From the NCBI RefSeq assembly GCF_000378965.1, contig NZ_KB900537.1:186001-250000 (forward strand): a stretch of DNA of 64,000 bases, in the 5' to 3' direction. The DNA is from Thioalkalivibrio thiocyanodenitrificans ARhD 1 (GTDB taxonomy: Bacteria; Pseudomonadota; Gammaproteobacteria; Ectothiorhodospirales; Ectothiorhodospiraceae). Shown here piece by piece: positions 7,749 to 17,193 of this stretch (positions are counted from its first letter, which is position 1; every line of letters starts with the position of its first letter). The notes below the pieces were generated by a model that saw only the letters and a list, made by a program, of their open reading frames with translations, was not told where the DNA came from and did not search any database. The translations under genes were made by a program, and so were the position numbers.

Positions 7749-8291
7749 ATGTTGATGTTCCCGAAAGACAAGGACCGGCAAGAGGCGAAGCCTTCCCGCC
7801 ACGTCAGCCCTGGCGCTGAGGCTGCTCGAGAGATCCTCTCGCAGCACTGGTCCGGGGTAGTTCCCGTGCCACTGGTGGAGCTTTGCTCGGCTTGCGGCGT
7901 CACGCTCGTCGAGGCGGTCAACGCAGACTGGACCGATGATCTGAAGATGCTCGCGCTGACCAGCCACGGCAGCTGCTACATCATGATCGAGCCGAACGCC
8001 CGCGTGGGGGATGTGTTCCCGCCCGAAACCCGCGAGTTGATCGCCGCCGGCCTCGCCGCGCATGTTCTCGACCTGCTGGACGATGACGGGGTGTTCATGG
8101 TCACGGCCAAGGACACGCACCTGCCTGTCGAGATGGAGAGTTTCGTTGCCGCGCTGCTGATCCCGGAGGATGCGGCGGCCCATATCGCCAACACCCGCGG
8201 ACAGGGCCTGTGCGCCCTTGCGCGCGTATTCGGCGTGCGGGAGTCCACCGTCAGCCAGAACTTTCAGGCGACCCCGGCAAATAGCGACTGA
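7749..8291 (+). CDS. ImmA/IrrE-like protein with a degenerate peptidase motif
   Basis: 180 aa if started at ATG 7749, which has a GAGGATGG site; an upstream ATG at 7713 has none. The order of elements resembles the ImmA/IrrE (DUF955) family: AREILSQHW near the start, a beta-rich middle, then a helix, then AALLIPEDAAAHIA...LARVFGVRESTVSQNF at the C-terminus. The helix that should carry HExxH reads ELIAAGLAAHVLD, so the zinc ligands and catalytic Glu are missing. Known family members cleave or sense repressors. This one may act only as a binding protein, or be a different family. Confidence 0.5.
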   Translation: MLMFPKDKDRQEAKPSRHVSPGAEAAREILSQHWSGVVPVPLVELCSACGVTLVEAVNADWTDDLKMLALTSHGSCYIMIEPNARVGDVFPPETRELIAAGLAAHVLDLLDDDGVFMVTAKDTHLPVEMESFVAALLIPEDAAAHIANTRGQGLCALARVFGVRESTVSQNFQATPANSD

Positions 8292-8319
8292 TCAGGGCCA
8301 TGCCGCGCCAGGCTGCGGC

Positions 8320-8625
8320 TCAGTCCTTCACGACCCGAAGCTCCGGTGCGCGGTTCGCGCTTTCTGCCGGGCGGTCGAGCTCTTGATCCACGGCTTCCTC
8401 AAGCGCGCTCAGCTCCTCTTCAGCCATGTCTTTTGTGGCCGCCTCGTAGAGGGCGTCCAGGAGCTCTGGCGCATGCTCTGCGGCGCCATCGATCAGCGCA
8501 TCGAGCTCGCGCGTGATGTCCGCAGCGCTGCGGGCGTGCTCCAGATCCACGCCGAGCGCCTTGTACTCCTCGATCTCTGAACGAGAGATCCGGAAACGGT
8601 CCGGGTTGTCCGGGTCTTTGATCAT
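8320..8625 (-). CDS. Hypothetical acidic protein, 101 aa
   Basis: ATG 8625 follows a GGGGG stretch. The product (MIKDPDNPDRFRISRSEIEEYK...) is rich in Glu, Asp and Ala and predicted helical. A TGCTATACT element on the minus strand near 8743-8751 gives a leader of about 120 nt. It converges with the gene ending at 8291 with 28 bp between them. No family recognised. Confidence 0.6.
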   Translation of the reverse strand: MIKDPDNPDRFRISRSEIEEYKALGVDLEHARSAADITRELDALIDGAAEHAPELLDALYEAATKDMAEEELSALEEAVDQELDRPAESANRAPELRVVKD

Positions 8626-8772
8626 CTGGTATCCCCCTTCGCATGGCTGTCATCCGGCGCCTTCGAGCGCTCATCGGCGTCTCCTGGCGAGCAGGCGTGC
8701 ATTGCCTGACAGGTCAAGGCCTGCCGGCCCCGCCCGGCTGAGGGAAGTATAGCATTCACGCCCCTTCGAGCC

Positions 8773-11196
8773 CTATCCGCCCAGAGCGCCGCTGACCAGC
8801 GATTGGCGCGCAGCCGCGCCTTGGCCTTGCTCCGCGGCGCCGGCGCTCTCAGGGCCTTGCTGGTCATCATTCAGGATCCCGGGGCGCCCGATATAGTAGC
8901 CCTGGACGAAGTCGACCCCGAGCGCTTTGAGGATCTCGAAGGCGTTGCTGTCCTCAACGAACTCGGCCACCGTCTTGAGCCCTAGCGCATGGCCGACCTC
9001 GTTGATCGCTTTTACCATCACAAGGGAGGCCTGGTCGCTGAGGATCTCACGGATGAAGACCCCGTCGATCTTGAGAAAGTCCAGGGGGAGGTTCTTCAGG
9101 TACCCGAACGAGGAGAAGCCGCTACCGAAGTCATCGAGCGCAACCTTGACGCCGTTGCTGCGCAGGGCGGCCATGAACTCGCGCGCCACATCGATATTGC
9201 GAATGGCGGTCGTCTCCGTGAGCTCTACGCAAAGACGCCCTGGGGCGATCCCGCCACTCGAGGCCATGTTCAGGATGTAGCTCCTCAGATCGTCGTTTGA
9301 CAGACTGTCCCCCGACAGATTCATGGCAATCACTCGATCCCTTCCGTTTCGAAGATCCTGGTCGATGAGGGCGACCACGGTATCAAAGACCCAGCGGTCT
9401 ATATGGTGCATGAGCCCGTAGCGCTCCGCGGCCGGGATGAACGCCATCGGGGGCAGGGCCTTGCCGTCAAGATCGCGCATCCGTATCAGGGCTTCAAAGT
9501 GCTGACACCCTTCTGTCAGTTCCTGGGCCCCTCTGATTTCCTGGAACTCCAGGAAGAAGCTACCCTCCTCGAGCGCCTTCTTGATCCTGTGCACCCACCC
9601 CATCTCGAAGCGCCGGCGCTCGATCTCCTCGTCCCCGAGACTGACCAGGTGGACCTGGTTCCTTCCGCCCTCCTTGGCGGCGTAACAAGCCGTGTCCGCG
9701 GTGCTTATGATCTCTGTGATGTTGCGCACATGCTCTTCGATAATCGTTCCGCCGATGCTGATCGTGAGCGTGGTGTACTGCTCCTCCCAGGTGAACACGA
9801 ATGCACGCACGTCCTCGAGAATATCCCGCGAGATGCGCCGCGCGCCATCCTCTCCGCAGTCCTTCAGGAGTACGGCGAACTCATCGCCACCAAGCCGCGC
9901 CACGAGATCCGTGCTGCGCGCTCGCTTCTTGATGATCTTGGCAACCTTTCTGAGCAGATCATCCCCGGCCATGTGGCCCCAGGTGTCGTTGATCACCTTG
10001 AACTGATCGATATCCATCACCAGCAGGGCATGCCGGGGGGCGCGTTTGCTGTCATCGAGCATCGCCCCGAGGGTCTGCTCGAAGGCGCGGCGATTGTACA
10101 GGCCCGTGAGCATGTCGTGAGTGGCCTGGTGCTCCAGGCGCGAGGTCATGGCCCGGTTCTCGGTGACATCCTCTACAGTGACAACCACGCCTGCGTTCAG
10201 GGTGCGCTTGCTGGGGATTGGCGAGGATTCGATGCAAATACGCCGAATCTCTCCGCTTTTCGTCAAGAACGCGAGATCCAGGCTTGATGCGTCGTCGCCC
10301 TGCGCCTGGTCTCCGCCGAGGATCTCATCGATCACGGGCCACCCGGAATCGGTCTGGCAGAGCGGCAGGACCTTCTCCAGGGGCTCCTCCCTGGCATCGT
10401 CGAACTTCCAGCCGGTCAGGCGCTCCGCGGCGCCGTTCATGTACTCGATGCGCCCCGATTCACCCACAAGAAACACGGCACTGGCCACGCAGGCGAGCGT
10501 CAGTTCGGCCTTGAGCTTTTCGTCTTCGAGCTGCGCCTCGGTGGCCACGATGCGCCGGTTGACCGACAGCATGATGATGCCAACGATCGAGAGCCCGGCC
10601 AGGCTGAGTATGAGCTGAAGAAGCGGCTGCATGCGCCCCTGATCTGTTACCGGCCGCGCCCTTGACTCATAACTCTCAAGCAAGAGCGACGTGTAGCCAT
10701 TGAGGGCGGTGATGAGCCTGTGCTGCTCCGGGAAGATCTCGCCATAGAGAATACCGCGGGCAAGCTCGCGATCCTCGAAATGGGGCGATCTCGCCAGCTC
10801 GGCGACCGTTTGCGATCTTGCCCCGAGCTCCATGGCGATCATATCAACCGCTCCAAGGGTAGCCTGCTCCTGCGCGCTACTCATGAGCTCAAGCAGAAGC
10901 GACCGGCGCACCAGGTAATCAGAGCCAATCTCGGCAAGCTCGAGACTAAGGTCCTCCAGCTCGAAAGGGTCCGTGCTCGAGAGCATGTCCACAAGCACCG
11001 CAGGGCGCCGTCGCGCCAGATCGATCAACTCCGAGGTCAGCTTGACCTTGCCGGCCTTCGTGACAACTATTTGCGCGAAATCCGCATGGCGGGTCACCAC
11101 CGTGTAGTGATAGAAAAGCAGGCTCATCACCAGGGCGAGCAGCACAATGGCTCCGGCATCCATGATCGAGCGAGTGGAGATCTTTACAACATGCAT
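8773..11196 (-). CDS. Membrane-bound PAS-GGDEF-EAL cyclic-di-GMP signalling protein
   Basis: 807 aa. Two transmembrane segments (about residues 13-32 and 191-212) enclose a periplasmic helical sensor of about 155 residues. A PAS domain (about 230-350), a GGDEF domain (about 355-520) and an EAL domain (about 535-785) follow. GGDEF is intact at 436-440, with an RxxD inhibitory site at 427-430. The EAL residues are intact too (EAL 568-570, MNLS 625-628, ELTET 658-662, DDFGSG 688-693, KIDG 709-712). Both cyclase and phosphodiesterase activity are therefore possible. It could tune attachment together with the pili and adhesins encoded nearby. The long antisense frames here are shadows. Confidence 0.9.
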   Translation of the reverse strand: MHVVKISTRSIMDAGAIVLLALVMSLLFYHYTVVTRHADFAQIVVTKAGKVKLTSELIDLARRRPAVLVDMLSSTDPFELEDLSLELAEIGSDYLVRRSLLLELMSSAQEQATLGAVDMIAMELGARSQTVAELARSPHFEDRELARGILYGEIFPEQHRLITALNGYTSLLLESYESRARPVTDQGRMQPLLQLILSLAGLSIVGIIMLSVNRRIVATEAQLEDEKLKAELTLACVASAVFLVGESGRIEYMNGAAERLTGWKFDDAREEPLEKVLPLCQTDSGWPVIDEILGGDQAQGDDASSLDLAFLTKSGEIRRICIESSPIPSKRTLNAGVVVTVEDVTENRAMTSRLEHQATHDMLTGLYNRRAFEQTLGAMLDDSKRAPRHALLVMDIDQFKVINDTWGHMAGDDLLRKVAKIIKKRARSTDLVARLGGDEFAVLLKDCGEDGARRISRDILEDVRAFVFTWEEQYTTLTISIGGTIIEEHVRNITEIISTADTACYAAKEGGRNQVHLVSLGDEEIERRRFEMGWVHRIKKALEEGSFFLEFQEIRGAQELTEGCQHFEALIRMRDLDGKALPPMAFIPAAERYGLMHHIDRWVFDTVVALIDQDLRNGRDRVIAMNLSGDSLSNDDLRSYILNMASSGGIAPGRLCVELTETTAIRNIDVAREFMAALRSNGVKVALDDFGSGFSSFGYLKNLPLDFLKIDGVFIREILSDQASLVMVKAINEVGHALGLKTVAEFVEDSNAFEILKALGVDFVQGYYIGRPGILNDDQQGPESAGAAEQGQGAAARQSLVSGALGG

Positions 11197-11410
11197 ATCA
11201 ATGGGCCTCTGGCAACGCCGGTTCTGGCTGCCTCTGGTGTAGCGAATAAATCAACCGCGCCTGCCCGGCACCGGCCTGGCGGGGCCTCTCTCTGGCACGC
11301 AGCCATCTGGCGCCGCGGGCCGGTGGATCAGGTGTTAACATTGGTGCTTACCCATGCTATACTATGGGCGGATGAAGATGAAAACGCCGCAAGGCAAAGG
11401 GATTTAATCC

Positions 11411-11839
11411 ATGAACAAGAACACGGACAACAAGCTCACCGCCATCAGCGAAGAGCACCGAACTCTTCTCAAAGAGGGCGCCCCACTGAGCACCTTCTTC
11501 CCGGTCAAGTTCACGAACGGAGCGGTCGCCGACAACCTGCATTGCAGCTGCGGGAATTGCGGCAAACGCATCGACGATGAGCGTACCCGGTTCGAGGGCC
11601 ACACCCCGAACCCGGACCTACTGGATCTTCGCGGCGTCGGCGTCTGCCGCCAGTGCAGCGTACTGACGCCCTTTCGTTACCGGGTGCGCGCCCGCGCCAA
11701 GCTCTTTCAGATCGAAGGCCCTTCCCCGAAAGGAGATGGCTCCTGGATGGTTTGGCGGCTGCGCCCGGCACGCCCAGCCTTCTGGAATATTATCGGCTGG
11801 GCCCGCTACTTGAGGCGCTATCTGCATGCCAAAGCGTAA
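11411..11839 (+). CDS. Hypothetical protein with a zinc-ribbon-like cysteine cluster, 142 aa
   Basis: Promoter -35 TTAACA (11335-11340), 17-bp spacer and -10 TATACT (11358-11363). The protein has CSCGNC near residue 46 and CRQC near residue 79, a plausible zinc ribbon, and a basic C-terminus (RARAKLF...RYLRRYLHAKA). The frame overlaps the next gene by 14 bp, so the two are co-translated. Function unknown; nucleic-acid binding is possible. Confidence 0.65.
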   Translation: MNKNTDNKLTAISEEHRTLLKEGAPLSTFFPVKFTNGAVADNLHCSCGNCGKRIDDERTRFEGHTPNPDLLDLRGVGVCRQCSVLTPFRYRVRARAKLFQIEGPSPKGDGSWMVWRLRPARPAFWNIIGWARYLRRYLHAKA

Positions 11840-12476
11840 TCACACCCCCTTCTTCGATCAGCCTCGCTCGAGGAAGAAGCTCGACTACATCAGGATCAAG
11901 AACAGGGTCCAGGCGCACGCACCCGTTCTGGGCGGCGAGTTCTATTCCAATCACCTCATCCACGGCCACAATGGCTGGCTGGACTTCTACTTTCTGAGCA
12001 CCTATGGGCGGTACTTCTACAACGCCACCGCGCGCACGGCTGGCTATGTCATCAAAGAGAGCGCTTATGAGCAGGCGTTTGATCGCTCAGAGCAGATCAA
12101 GCCCTACAAGGTGAGGTTTCGCCGCCACGACGGCCCCGGCTTTGTTATGGATTCAAGCGAAAGCGAGGCCCCTGAGCTGTTCGACGGCCTCACGCGCCAC
12201 GAATGGGTCACCCGCGAGCGCCGCCGGATCCTGGAAGCGGAGCCCTTTGAGGTTCACGAAACCATTGATAAAGACTACGGATATCGCTTTGGGGTAGGGC
12301 TTGATGCGGTGCTCGACGTGCCTGGTCTGTCGATCGAGGAGATCAACCGCTTCATAGAGCGGTTCCGCGATCTGGGCGAGCCCGAGCACTATCGAAGACC
12401 GCACCCGGTCGCCTACGACCCGGCAAGTCTTTCAGAGGATGCGCACCTGGAATCGAACGAGCTGTTGATTGACTGA
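11826..12476 (+). CDS. Hypothetical protein, 216 aa
   Basis: Overlaps the 3' end of the previous gene by 14 bp. The product begins MPKRNHTPFFDQPRSRKK and is rich in aromatic and charged residues (DFYFLSTYGRYFYNATARTAGYV), with no signal peptide or membrane segment. No family recognised. It is probably translationally coupled to the zinc-ribbon protein. Confidence 0.65.
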   Translation: MPKRNHTPFFDQPRSRKKLDYIRIKNRVQAHAPVLGGEFYSNHLIHGHNGWLDFYFLSTYGRYFYNATARTAGYVIKESAYEQAFDRSEQIKPYKVRFRRHDGPGFVMDSSESEAPELFDGLTRHEWVTRERRRILEAEPFEVHETIDKDYGYRFGVGLDAVLDVPGLSIEEINRFIERFRDLGEPEHYRRPHPVAYDPASLSEDAHLESNELLID

Positions 12477-12519
12477 CCTCTTCCCCTGAGGGATGTCAGC
12501 TCCCGGCCGGGAAGAGGTC
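12475..12519. terminator. Bidirectional terminator between convergent genes
   Basis: Perfect 11-bp arms GACCTCTTCCC (12475-12485) and GGGAAGAGGTC (12509-12519). The right arm lies inside the 3' end of the minus-strand gene. Confidence 0.6.
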
Positions 12520-12771
12520 TTGCAGGCACTTTCGAACCGAGGAGTAGGCCTCGATGGGGACCCGCGTCATGCGGGAAGTGTGCGTATCGGTGATGCTCAC
12601 ATAGTGCGCGGATTCGGTCTCGTCAACGAGAAAGCGTGACGGCACGTTTCGCATGCGTGCAACATCCAGCATGGCCTGCCGGAGCTCCTGCGCCCACGCG
12701 GAGGTCTCCGGCGCTACAGGGAACCCCCGGGGTTGAGGATCTGGTTGCTTGCTCTGGTTGATCTCGGACAT
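12496..12771 (-). CDS. Hypothetical protein, 91 aa
   Basis: ATG 12771; a CTATACA element on the minus strand near 12826-12832 gives a leader of about 50 nt. The product (MSEINQSKQPDPQPRGF...) has a disordered N-terminus and a compact C-terminal half (YVSITDTHTSRMTRVPIEAYSSV). No family recognised. Confidence 0.6.
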   Translation of the reverse strand: MSEINQSKQPDPQPRGFPVAPETSAWAQELRQAMLDVARMRNVPSRFLVDETESAHYVSITDTHTSRMTRVPIEAYSSVRKCLQDLFPAGS

Positions 12772-12893
12772 ATCGGCTCATCAGAAGGATTACAAAAGCG
12801 AGGGGCTGGCCCTCGCGCGTGATCTGTATAGCGAATCCCGTGGAGAGCCTGCGCACGATGAACTCGGCCTTGATGCCGGGGAGGATGTCAAAA

Positions 12894-13661
12894 ATGCACC
12901 AGGAGCCCCGCGCCCTTCTGTCAAGCGCGCAACCAGATCCCGCCATGGACGGGATCTCCCATATCAACGTCTACAGCAAGGGTCGCACCCGGCTGGGGCA
13001 GCTGCTGTCGAACTTCGCCAGGACCCCTTTTGTCGTTGATGGCTTCGGCCGCTTTGCCAGCGTGGAGGCCTACTGGTACTGGCTTTCCTGTGAGCAGGAT
13101 GAGCTGAGAGATCTTGCCGGGTTCGAGGCCAAGGCGCAGGGCCGGCGGCTGATCAAGGAGAGAGGGCGCAAGCCCCGGGCGGATTTCGAGAACCTGATCC
13201 GCGCAGCCGTTCAGGCAAAGATCGAACAACACCCTGAAATCCAGGATCTGCTGAGAAAGGCACCTGGCGGCATCCCGCTGCTGCATTATTACGTCTACGG
13301 CGACCAGCTGCGCGACGTTTCGCGATCGCACCCCTGGCTTATGGAGTGCCTCGAGCAGGTCAGGGTGCATGCCCGGCGCTCTCTGGCGCCGACCCGGGTG
13401 CAAGACCCCGGCGGTGTCGGTGTCAACGTGGGCCCGGGGAGCCGATTCTGCCCGGACCAGGTACGGGGCCTGACGGATCGCCAGTACCTCCAGTGGCTCT
13501 GTGAGCAGCTCAGTCGCGACAATGGCCTGCTCAGGGCGCTTGTAGCGCTCCAGGGCGAGACTTTGCTCTGTCCGCAGGCCCTGGCCCCGGCCAGGGTGTT
13601 GCCGGCTTGGCTGGACGGCGTAGGGGCGAGTGAGAGCGTTCAGGCGGAGCTTGAGATCTAG
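12894..13661 (+). CDS. NADAR-family protein (YbiA-like, N-glycosidase / ADP-ribose-related)
   Basis: 255 aa from ATG 12894, which is spaced 9 nt from a GGGGAGG site; an ATG at 12885 in the same frame abuts that site. Residues about 25-150 resemble the NADAR superfamily: LGQLLSNFARTPFVVDGFGRFASVEAYWYW, then a helical segment with FEAKAQGRRL and KIEQHPEIQDLLRKA. NADAR proteins act on ADP-ribose conjugates or glycosidic bonds and are linked to defence and phage counter-defence. A C-terminal extension of about 90 aa (DRQYLQWLCEQLSRDN...) has no recognised match. The call rests on the SNF and SVEAYWYW blocks. Confidence 0.6.
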   Translation: MHQEPRALLSSAQPDPAMDGISHINVYSKGRTRLGQLLSNFARTPFVVDGFGRFASVEAYWYWLSCEQDELRDLAGFEAKAQGRRLIKERGRKPRADFENLIRAAVQAKIEQHPEIQDLLRKAPGGIPLLHYYVYGDQLRDVSRSHPWLMECLEQVRVHARRSLAPTRVQDPGGVGVNVGPGSRFCPDQVRGLTDRQYLQWLCEQLSRDNGLLRALVALQGETLLCPQALAPARVLPAWLDGVGASESVQAELEI

Positions 13662-13676
13662 GCCGAGCGGGGTGCA

Positions 13677-13716
13677 AGAAAAACCCCTCGCGGCCAGGTG
13701 GCTGGCTACAAGGGGT
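13677..13716 (-). terminator. Intrinsic terminator of the 13724-14080 gene
   Basis: AACCCCT (13681-13687) pairs with AGGGGTT (13710-13716), with internal GGCCA / TGGCT pairing. A-rich sequence at 13677-13682 gives the T-run on the minus strand. Confidence 0.65.
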
Positions 13717-13723
13717 TTGAAGA

Positions 13724-14080
13724 TCAACGCCAGTTGGTCCTGATGAGCTCCCCGGGCTTGGTGTGGAAAAAGATCCAACCCCAATATCCGCCCTCGGAGA
13801 AGCACCTGGGCTTGAGCTGTGAGGGTACGGTGTTGAGCTTGGGGTCCAGGACCCCGCGCAACCGCCACCAGGCCTGACCGCGGTAATACGACAGGCGCGC
13901 CTCACACCACTGGACACGCTTGATGAACCTCTCACGACGCTCATCGCGATTACGCGCGCTGACGCCGATGTCGTTCATGTCATCACGAGCCCGCTCGAGC
14001 TCCACCGCTTCGCGGCGCACCCTGGGGCGGCGACGCAACCCCCAGACATAGGTCGGGGTTGAGCGATAAGTCCTCGCCAT
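13724..14080 (-). CDS. Basic hypothetical protein, 118 aa
   Basis: ATG 14080 follows AAGGAGG, and CTATACC about 30 bp further upstream is the likely -10. The product (MARTYRSTPTYVWGLRRRPRVRRE...) is strongly basic and Arg-rich, with several Trp residues near the C-terminus. DNA or RNA binding is possible but unproved. Confidence 0.65.
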   Translation of the reverse strand: MARTYRSTPTYVWGLRRRPRVRREAVELERARDDMNDIGVSARNRDERRERFIKRVQWCEARLSYYRGQAWWRLRGVLDPKLNTVPSQLKPRCFSEGGYWGWIFFHTKPGELIRTNWR

Positions 14081-14168
14081 AACAGCCTCCTTCTGCATGT
14101 ACCTCCTTGGTATAGCGACCTGCCGGACGAGAACACCGCGCGCCTCTATCGCACACTCCGATCTCGCG

Positions 14169-15901
14169 CTAGTGCACGACAAAGGTGCCGATGCTTATCG
14201 CATTCTCGTTCCACTCAGGGATGCGAATGACAAGCGGGTAGTTACCCGGCTGAAGCTCTTCCCAGAAAGAGACTCTCGCGCTCGTGACGCCGCCACCGCC
14301 AATTGTTGTATGCAGGGGCGTCCCGTCAAACACCACCCGAGCGCTATGCGGCGCGCAGCCGATGACCATCCAAAGCGCAGAATCTCCGGAAGGCTGAAGA
14401 TTGAACGGTTCGCCGGCCTGGGTCGATTTCGGCCCCCAGTTCTCAACTTCGCACTGACCCCACTGCGCATAGACCGTAGTCCCCTGGGGTTCCGAATAGG
14501 TCGTAGAGGGGGTTGTGTTGCTGGTTTGGGACGCGCCGGTACTCCAACCAAAGAACGTGTACCCTTGGCGCACAGGAACAGGCAATGCGCCGATCTCCTC
14601 GCCGTAGGTCACGCTCTTGGTCGTCGGGCTGACCGATCCACCCTGGGGATCGAAGGACAGGGTGTAGGTGCTGGCCTCAAACGAAGCCGAGACCGAACAT
14701 GCGCCGGTGATCGCACCGGTGGTGTAGGTGGATCCGGAGAGCGATCCGCCGCAACCGGTCACCGAAGCGATGCTGTATCCGGAGTCAGGTGTCACGGTAA
14801 AGGTGGTGCTCGAGCCATGCTCCACGTTCCGGGAGGCTGGCGTGATGGAGCCATTGGCGCCAGGTGATGTCGAGACCGTGTAGCTCTCGATATCCCACTG
14901 GGCATACAGCGTGGCGTCCGCCGCCGCGTAGACCGTGGTCTCGCTCCAGGTGGCGCCACCGCCGCCCGCCTGGGTATTCCAGCCGCCAAAGACGTGCCCG
15001 TCCCGGGTCGGGGTGGGCAGGGCGCCAACCTGGGCGTCGAACGTGACCGTCTTCCAGGAAGGCTGCACGGTGCCGCCCTGGGCATCGAAGGAGAGGGTGT
15101 ACTCGTTGGCCTCAAACGAGGCCGAGACCGCGCAGTCCTCGCTGATCGCACCGGTGGTGTAGGTGGATCCGGCAAGCGATCCGGCGCAGCCGGTCACAGC
15201 GTCCACGCTGTAACCCACATCAGCACTGACGGTGAAGGCCGCGGTATCGCCGTACTCCACCAGCCGGCTTGCCGGGCTGATCGAGCCGCCGGCGCCCGCG
15301 GTCGCCGCGATCATAAAGCTCTCGATATCCCACTGGGCGTAGACGGTGGAATCCCCCGCGATCAGGTAGGGCTCGGAGGCCTGCCAGGGGCTGCCGCCGG
15401 TGGGCTGCCAGTCCCAGCCAAGGAAGTTGTGCCCGTCGCGCGAAGGCTCAGGCAGGGTGCCTGTCGGCTCGCCGTAGACCACCGCCTGGCTGGAGGGGGT
15501 CACCGATCCGCCCTGGGCATTGAGATTCAGGGTGTAGGTGTTGGCCTCGAAGGCGGCAAACACGTTGCAGTGCGCCGTGACCGGGGCGGTGACAAATACC
15601 GAGCCCGAGAGCGCGCCGTCGCAGCCCGAGACCGAGAAGATCGAGTGCCCGGTATCGGGGCTCACGCCCACATTGGCGCTCTCGCCCTCGAGCACCTCCT
15701 GCATGGCGGGGTTGACCGAGCCCCCGTCGCCGGCCGAGGCCGAGACCACGTAGCTCTCAGGATCGGGCTCCGGGGCGCTGGCGGGCCCGCCCGTTACCCC
15801 TTGAAGGGGTAAATGAACCGGTAGGTGCTGGCCGAGGCCACGGAGGTGCTGGCAATAAGAATCAGGGCCAGCAGATAAACTGTGAATTCGCGATACTTCA
15901 T
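14169..15901 (-). pseudogene. Secreted InlB-type repeat protein with a frameshift after the signal peptide (paralog 1)
   Basis: ATG 15901 opens a 35-aa ORF, MKYREFTVYLLALILIASTS..., an ideal signal peptide, that stops at 15794. The remaining roughly 540 residues are in the -1 frame and start near GPASAPEPDPESYVVSASAG, exactly the sequence that follows the signal peptide in the paralog at 19.6 kb. The body alternates divergent InlB B-repeats (VSASAGxGGSxxPxSxxVxxG...) with Listeria-Bacteroides repeats ending in TVYAQW, then a C-terminal beta domain. Such proteins are surface adhesins or secreted spacers. The frameshift is at a GGGG run in a perfect palindrome (15794-15812), so it is a recent mutation, phase variation, a programmed -1 slip or a sequencing error. 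Confidence 0.75.
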
Positions 15902-15964
15902 GACAGTATTTCTCTCTGCGGTTGCTTGTATTCAACGTATAGCGATAAACAGGGGAACCTCCGC

Positions 15965-16001
15965 GCAGAGAAACCCCCGGGCGCTGGCGCGCACCGGGGG
16001 G
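15965..16001 (-). terminator. Probable terminator of thyA
   Basis: CCCCCGG (15974-15980) pairs with CCGGGGG (15994-16000), enclosing a GC-rich loop; the minus-strand tail is TTTCTCT. It lies 72 bp after the thyA stop. Confidence 0.6.
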
Positions 16002-16073
16002 TGAATTACAATAAGCCTGTATGTCAATCCGCCTGCGGCTGAAGCTCGCGGGGAGGTCTTCCTTCGCGGCGTA

Positions 16074-17024
16074 TCAGACTGCCACCGGCGCCTTGATCTT
16101 CGGGTGGTGCTGATAGCCGATCAGCTCGAAGTCCTCGAGGGTGAACTGATCGATATCGGCAACCTCGTGGTTGATCTTAAGCCTGGGCAGCGGCTTTGGC
16201 TCGCGCCTGAGCACCTCTTGCGCCATCTCGAAATGATTGCTATAGAGATGCACATCTCCTCCGGTCCAGACGAAATCACCGACCGCGTGACCTGTGACCT
16301 GCGCGATCATGTGGGTCAATAATGCGTAGCTTCCTACATTGAATGGTGCACCCACTCCGACATCTGCCGACCGTTGGTAGAGCTGGCAAGAGAGCTTGCG
16401 CTTGGGGATTCCGGCGCCTGCGGCAGCCGCCAGAGATGCCTCGGCACCAACGGCTTTCGACCAGGTCACTCGCTCCTCTCGACTCATTGGCGCAGAGTAG
16501 AACTGGAAGAAGGAGTGGCAAGGTGGCAGGGCCATATCGCCGCTCTCCACGTCCGCCACGTTCCAGGCGCTCACGATCAGGCGCCGGTTGTCCGGATCGG
16601 TCTTCAGGCGCTCGATGACGTTGGCGATCTGGTCGATCTCGGCACGCTCAAACCGCCCCAGCCGCATCGTCTCGTGGTTGTGTCCAGAACGCTGAGGCTC
16701 GTCGGTCCACTTGTAAGAGGGCCAGGAGCGCCACTGCTGGCCGTAGATCGGCCCGAAGGTACCGTCCTCCTTCACCCAATGATCCCAGATGTGGCAGTTG
16801 TGCTTGTGCAGGTAGGAGATGTCCGGGTTGCCCTTGAGAAACCACAACAGCTCCACAGCGATCAGACGAAACGGGGTGAACTTGGTTGTGACCAAAGGGA
16901 ACCCCTCTGTCAGATCGAAGCGCATCTGGTGACCAAAGACAGAGCGGGTCCCTGTGCCGGTCCGATCCCCCTTGTCTACTCCGTGCTCGAGAATCCTTCT
17001 GATCAAACTTTGATACTGCTCCAT
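16074..17024 (-). CDS. thyA: Thymidylate synthase ThyA
   Basis: 316 aa from ATG 17024, behind GGAGGT; the frame is open further upstream. It converts dUMP to dTMP with methylene-tetrahydrofolate. The catalytic cysteine is in [12 protein letters not shown], and the folate and dUMP blocks [41 protein letters not shown] and the terminal KIKAPVAV are present. It is longer than the 264-aa E. coli enzyme, mainly because of an insertion (about residues 195-225) between the active-site strand and the QRSAD block, as in some other bacterial ThyA. A CTATACC element lies about 40 bp upstream. An extra thyA on a mobile replicon is typical of large phages and phage-plasmids. Confidence 0.92.
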   Translation of the reverse strand: MEQYQSLIRRILEHGVDKGDRTGTGTRSVFGHQMRFDLTEGFPLVTTKFTPFRLIAVELLWFLKGNPDISYLHKHNCHIWDHWVKEDGTFGPIYGQQWRSWPSYKWTDEPQRSGHNHETMRLGRFERAEIDQIANVIERLKTDPDNRRLIVSAWNVADVESGDMALPPCHSFFQFYSAPMSREERVTWSKAVGAEASLAAAAGAGIPKRKLSCQLYQRSADVGVGAPFNVGSYALLTHMIAQVTGHAVGDFVWTGGDVHLYSNHFEMAQEVLRREPKPLPRLKINHEVADIDQFTLEDFELIGYQHHPKIKAPVAV

Positions 17025-17109
17025 AATTACCTCCAATGATTGATTGAGCCTCTTCAGACAGGTATAGAGACTGGCGCGCTCGGCGTTTGGTGGCGCTGCG
17101 TAAATCAAA

Positions 17110-17124
17110 GGGGGGGGGGGGGGG
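17110..17124 (+). repeat. 15-nt poly-G tract upstream of thyA
   Basis: An uninterrupted run of 15 G lies 85 bp upstream of the thyA start and just upstream of its likely promoter. Homopolymers of this length are slippage-prone and may vary between cells or be misread. The 17109-17193 interval otherwise holds no gene. Confidence 0.9.
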
Positions 17125-17193
17125 TGCTACAGCGAGGCGGCGCGGCCCTTGGGCCCCGGTGCTGGCGTCTTGCTCTGACGGCCCCGGGAGAGC

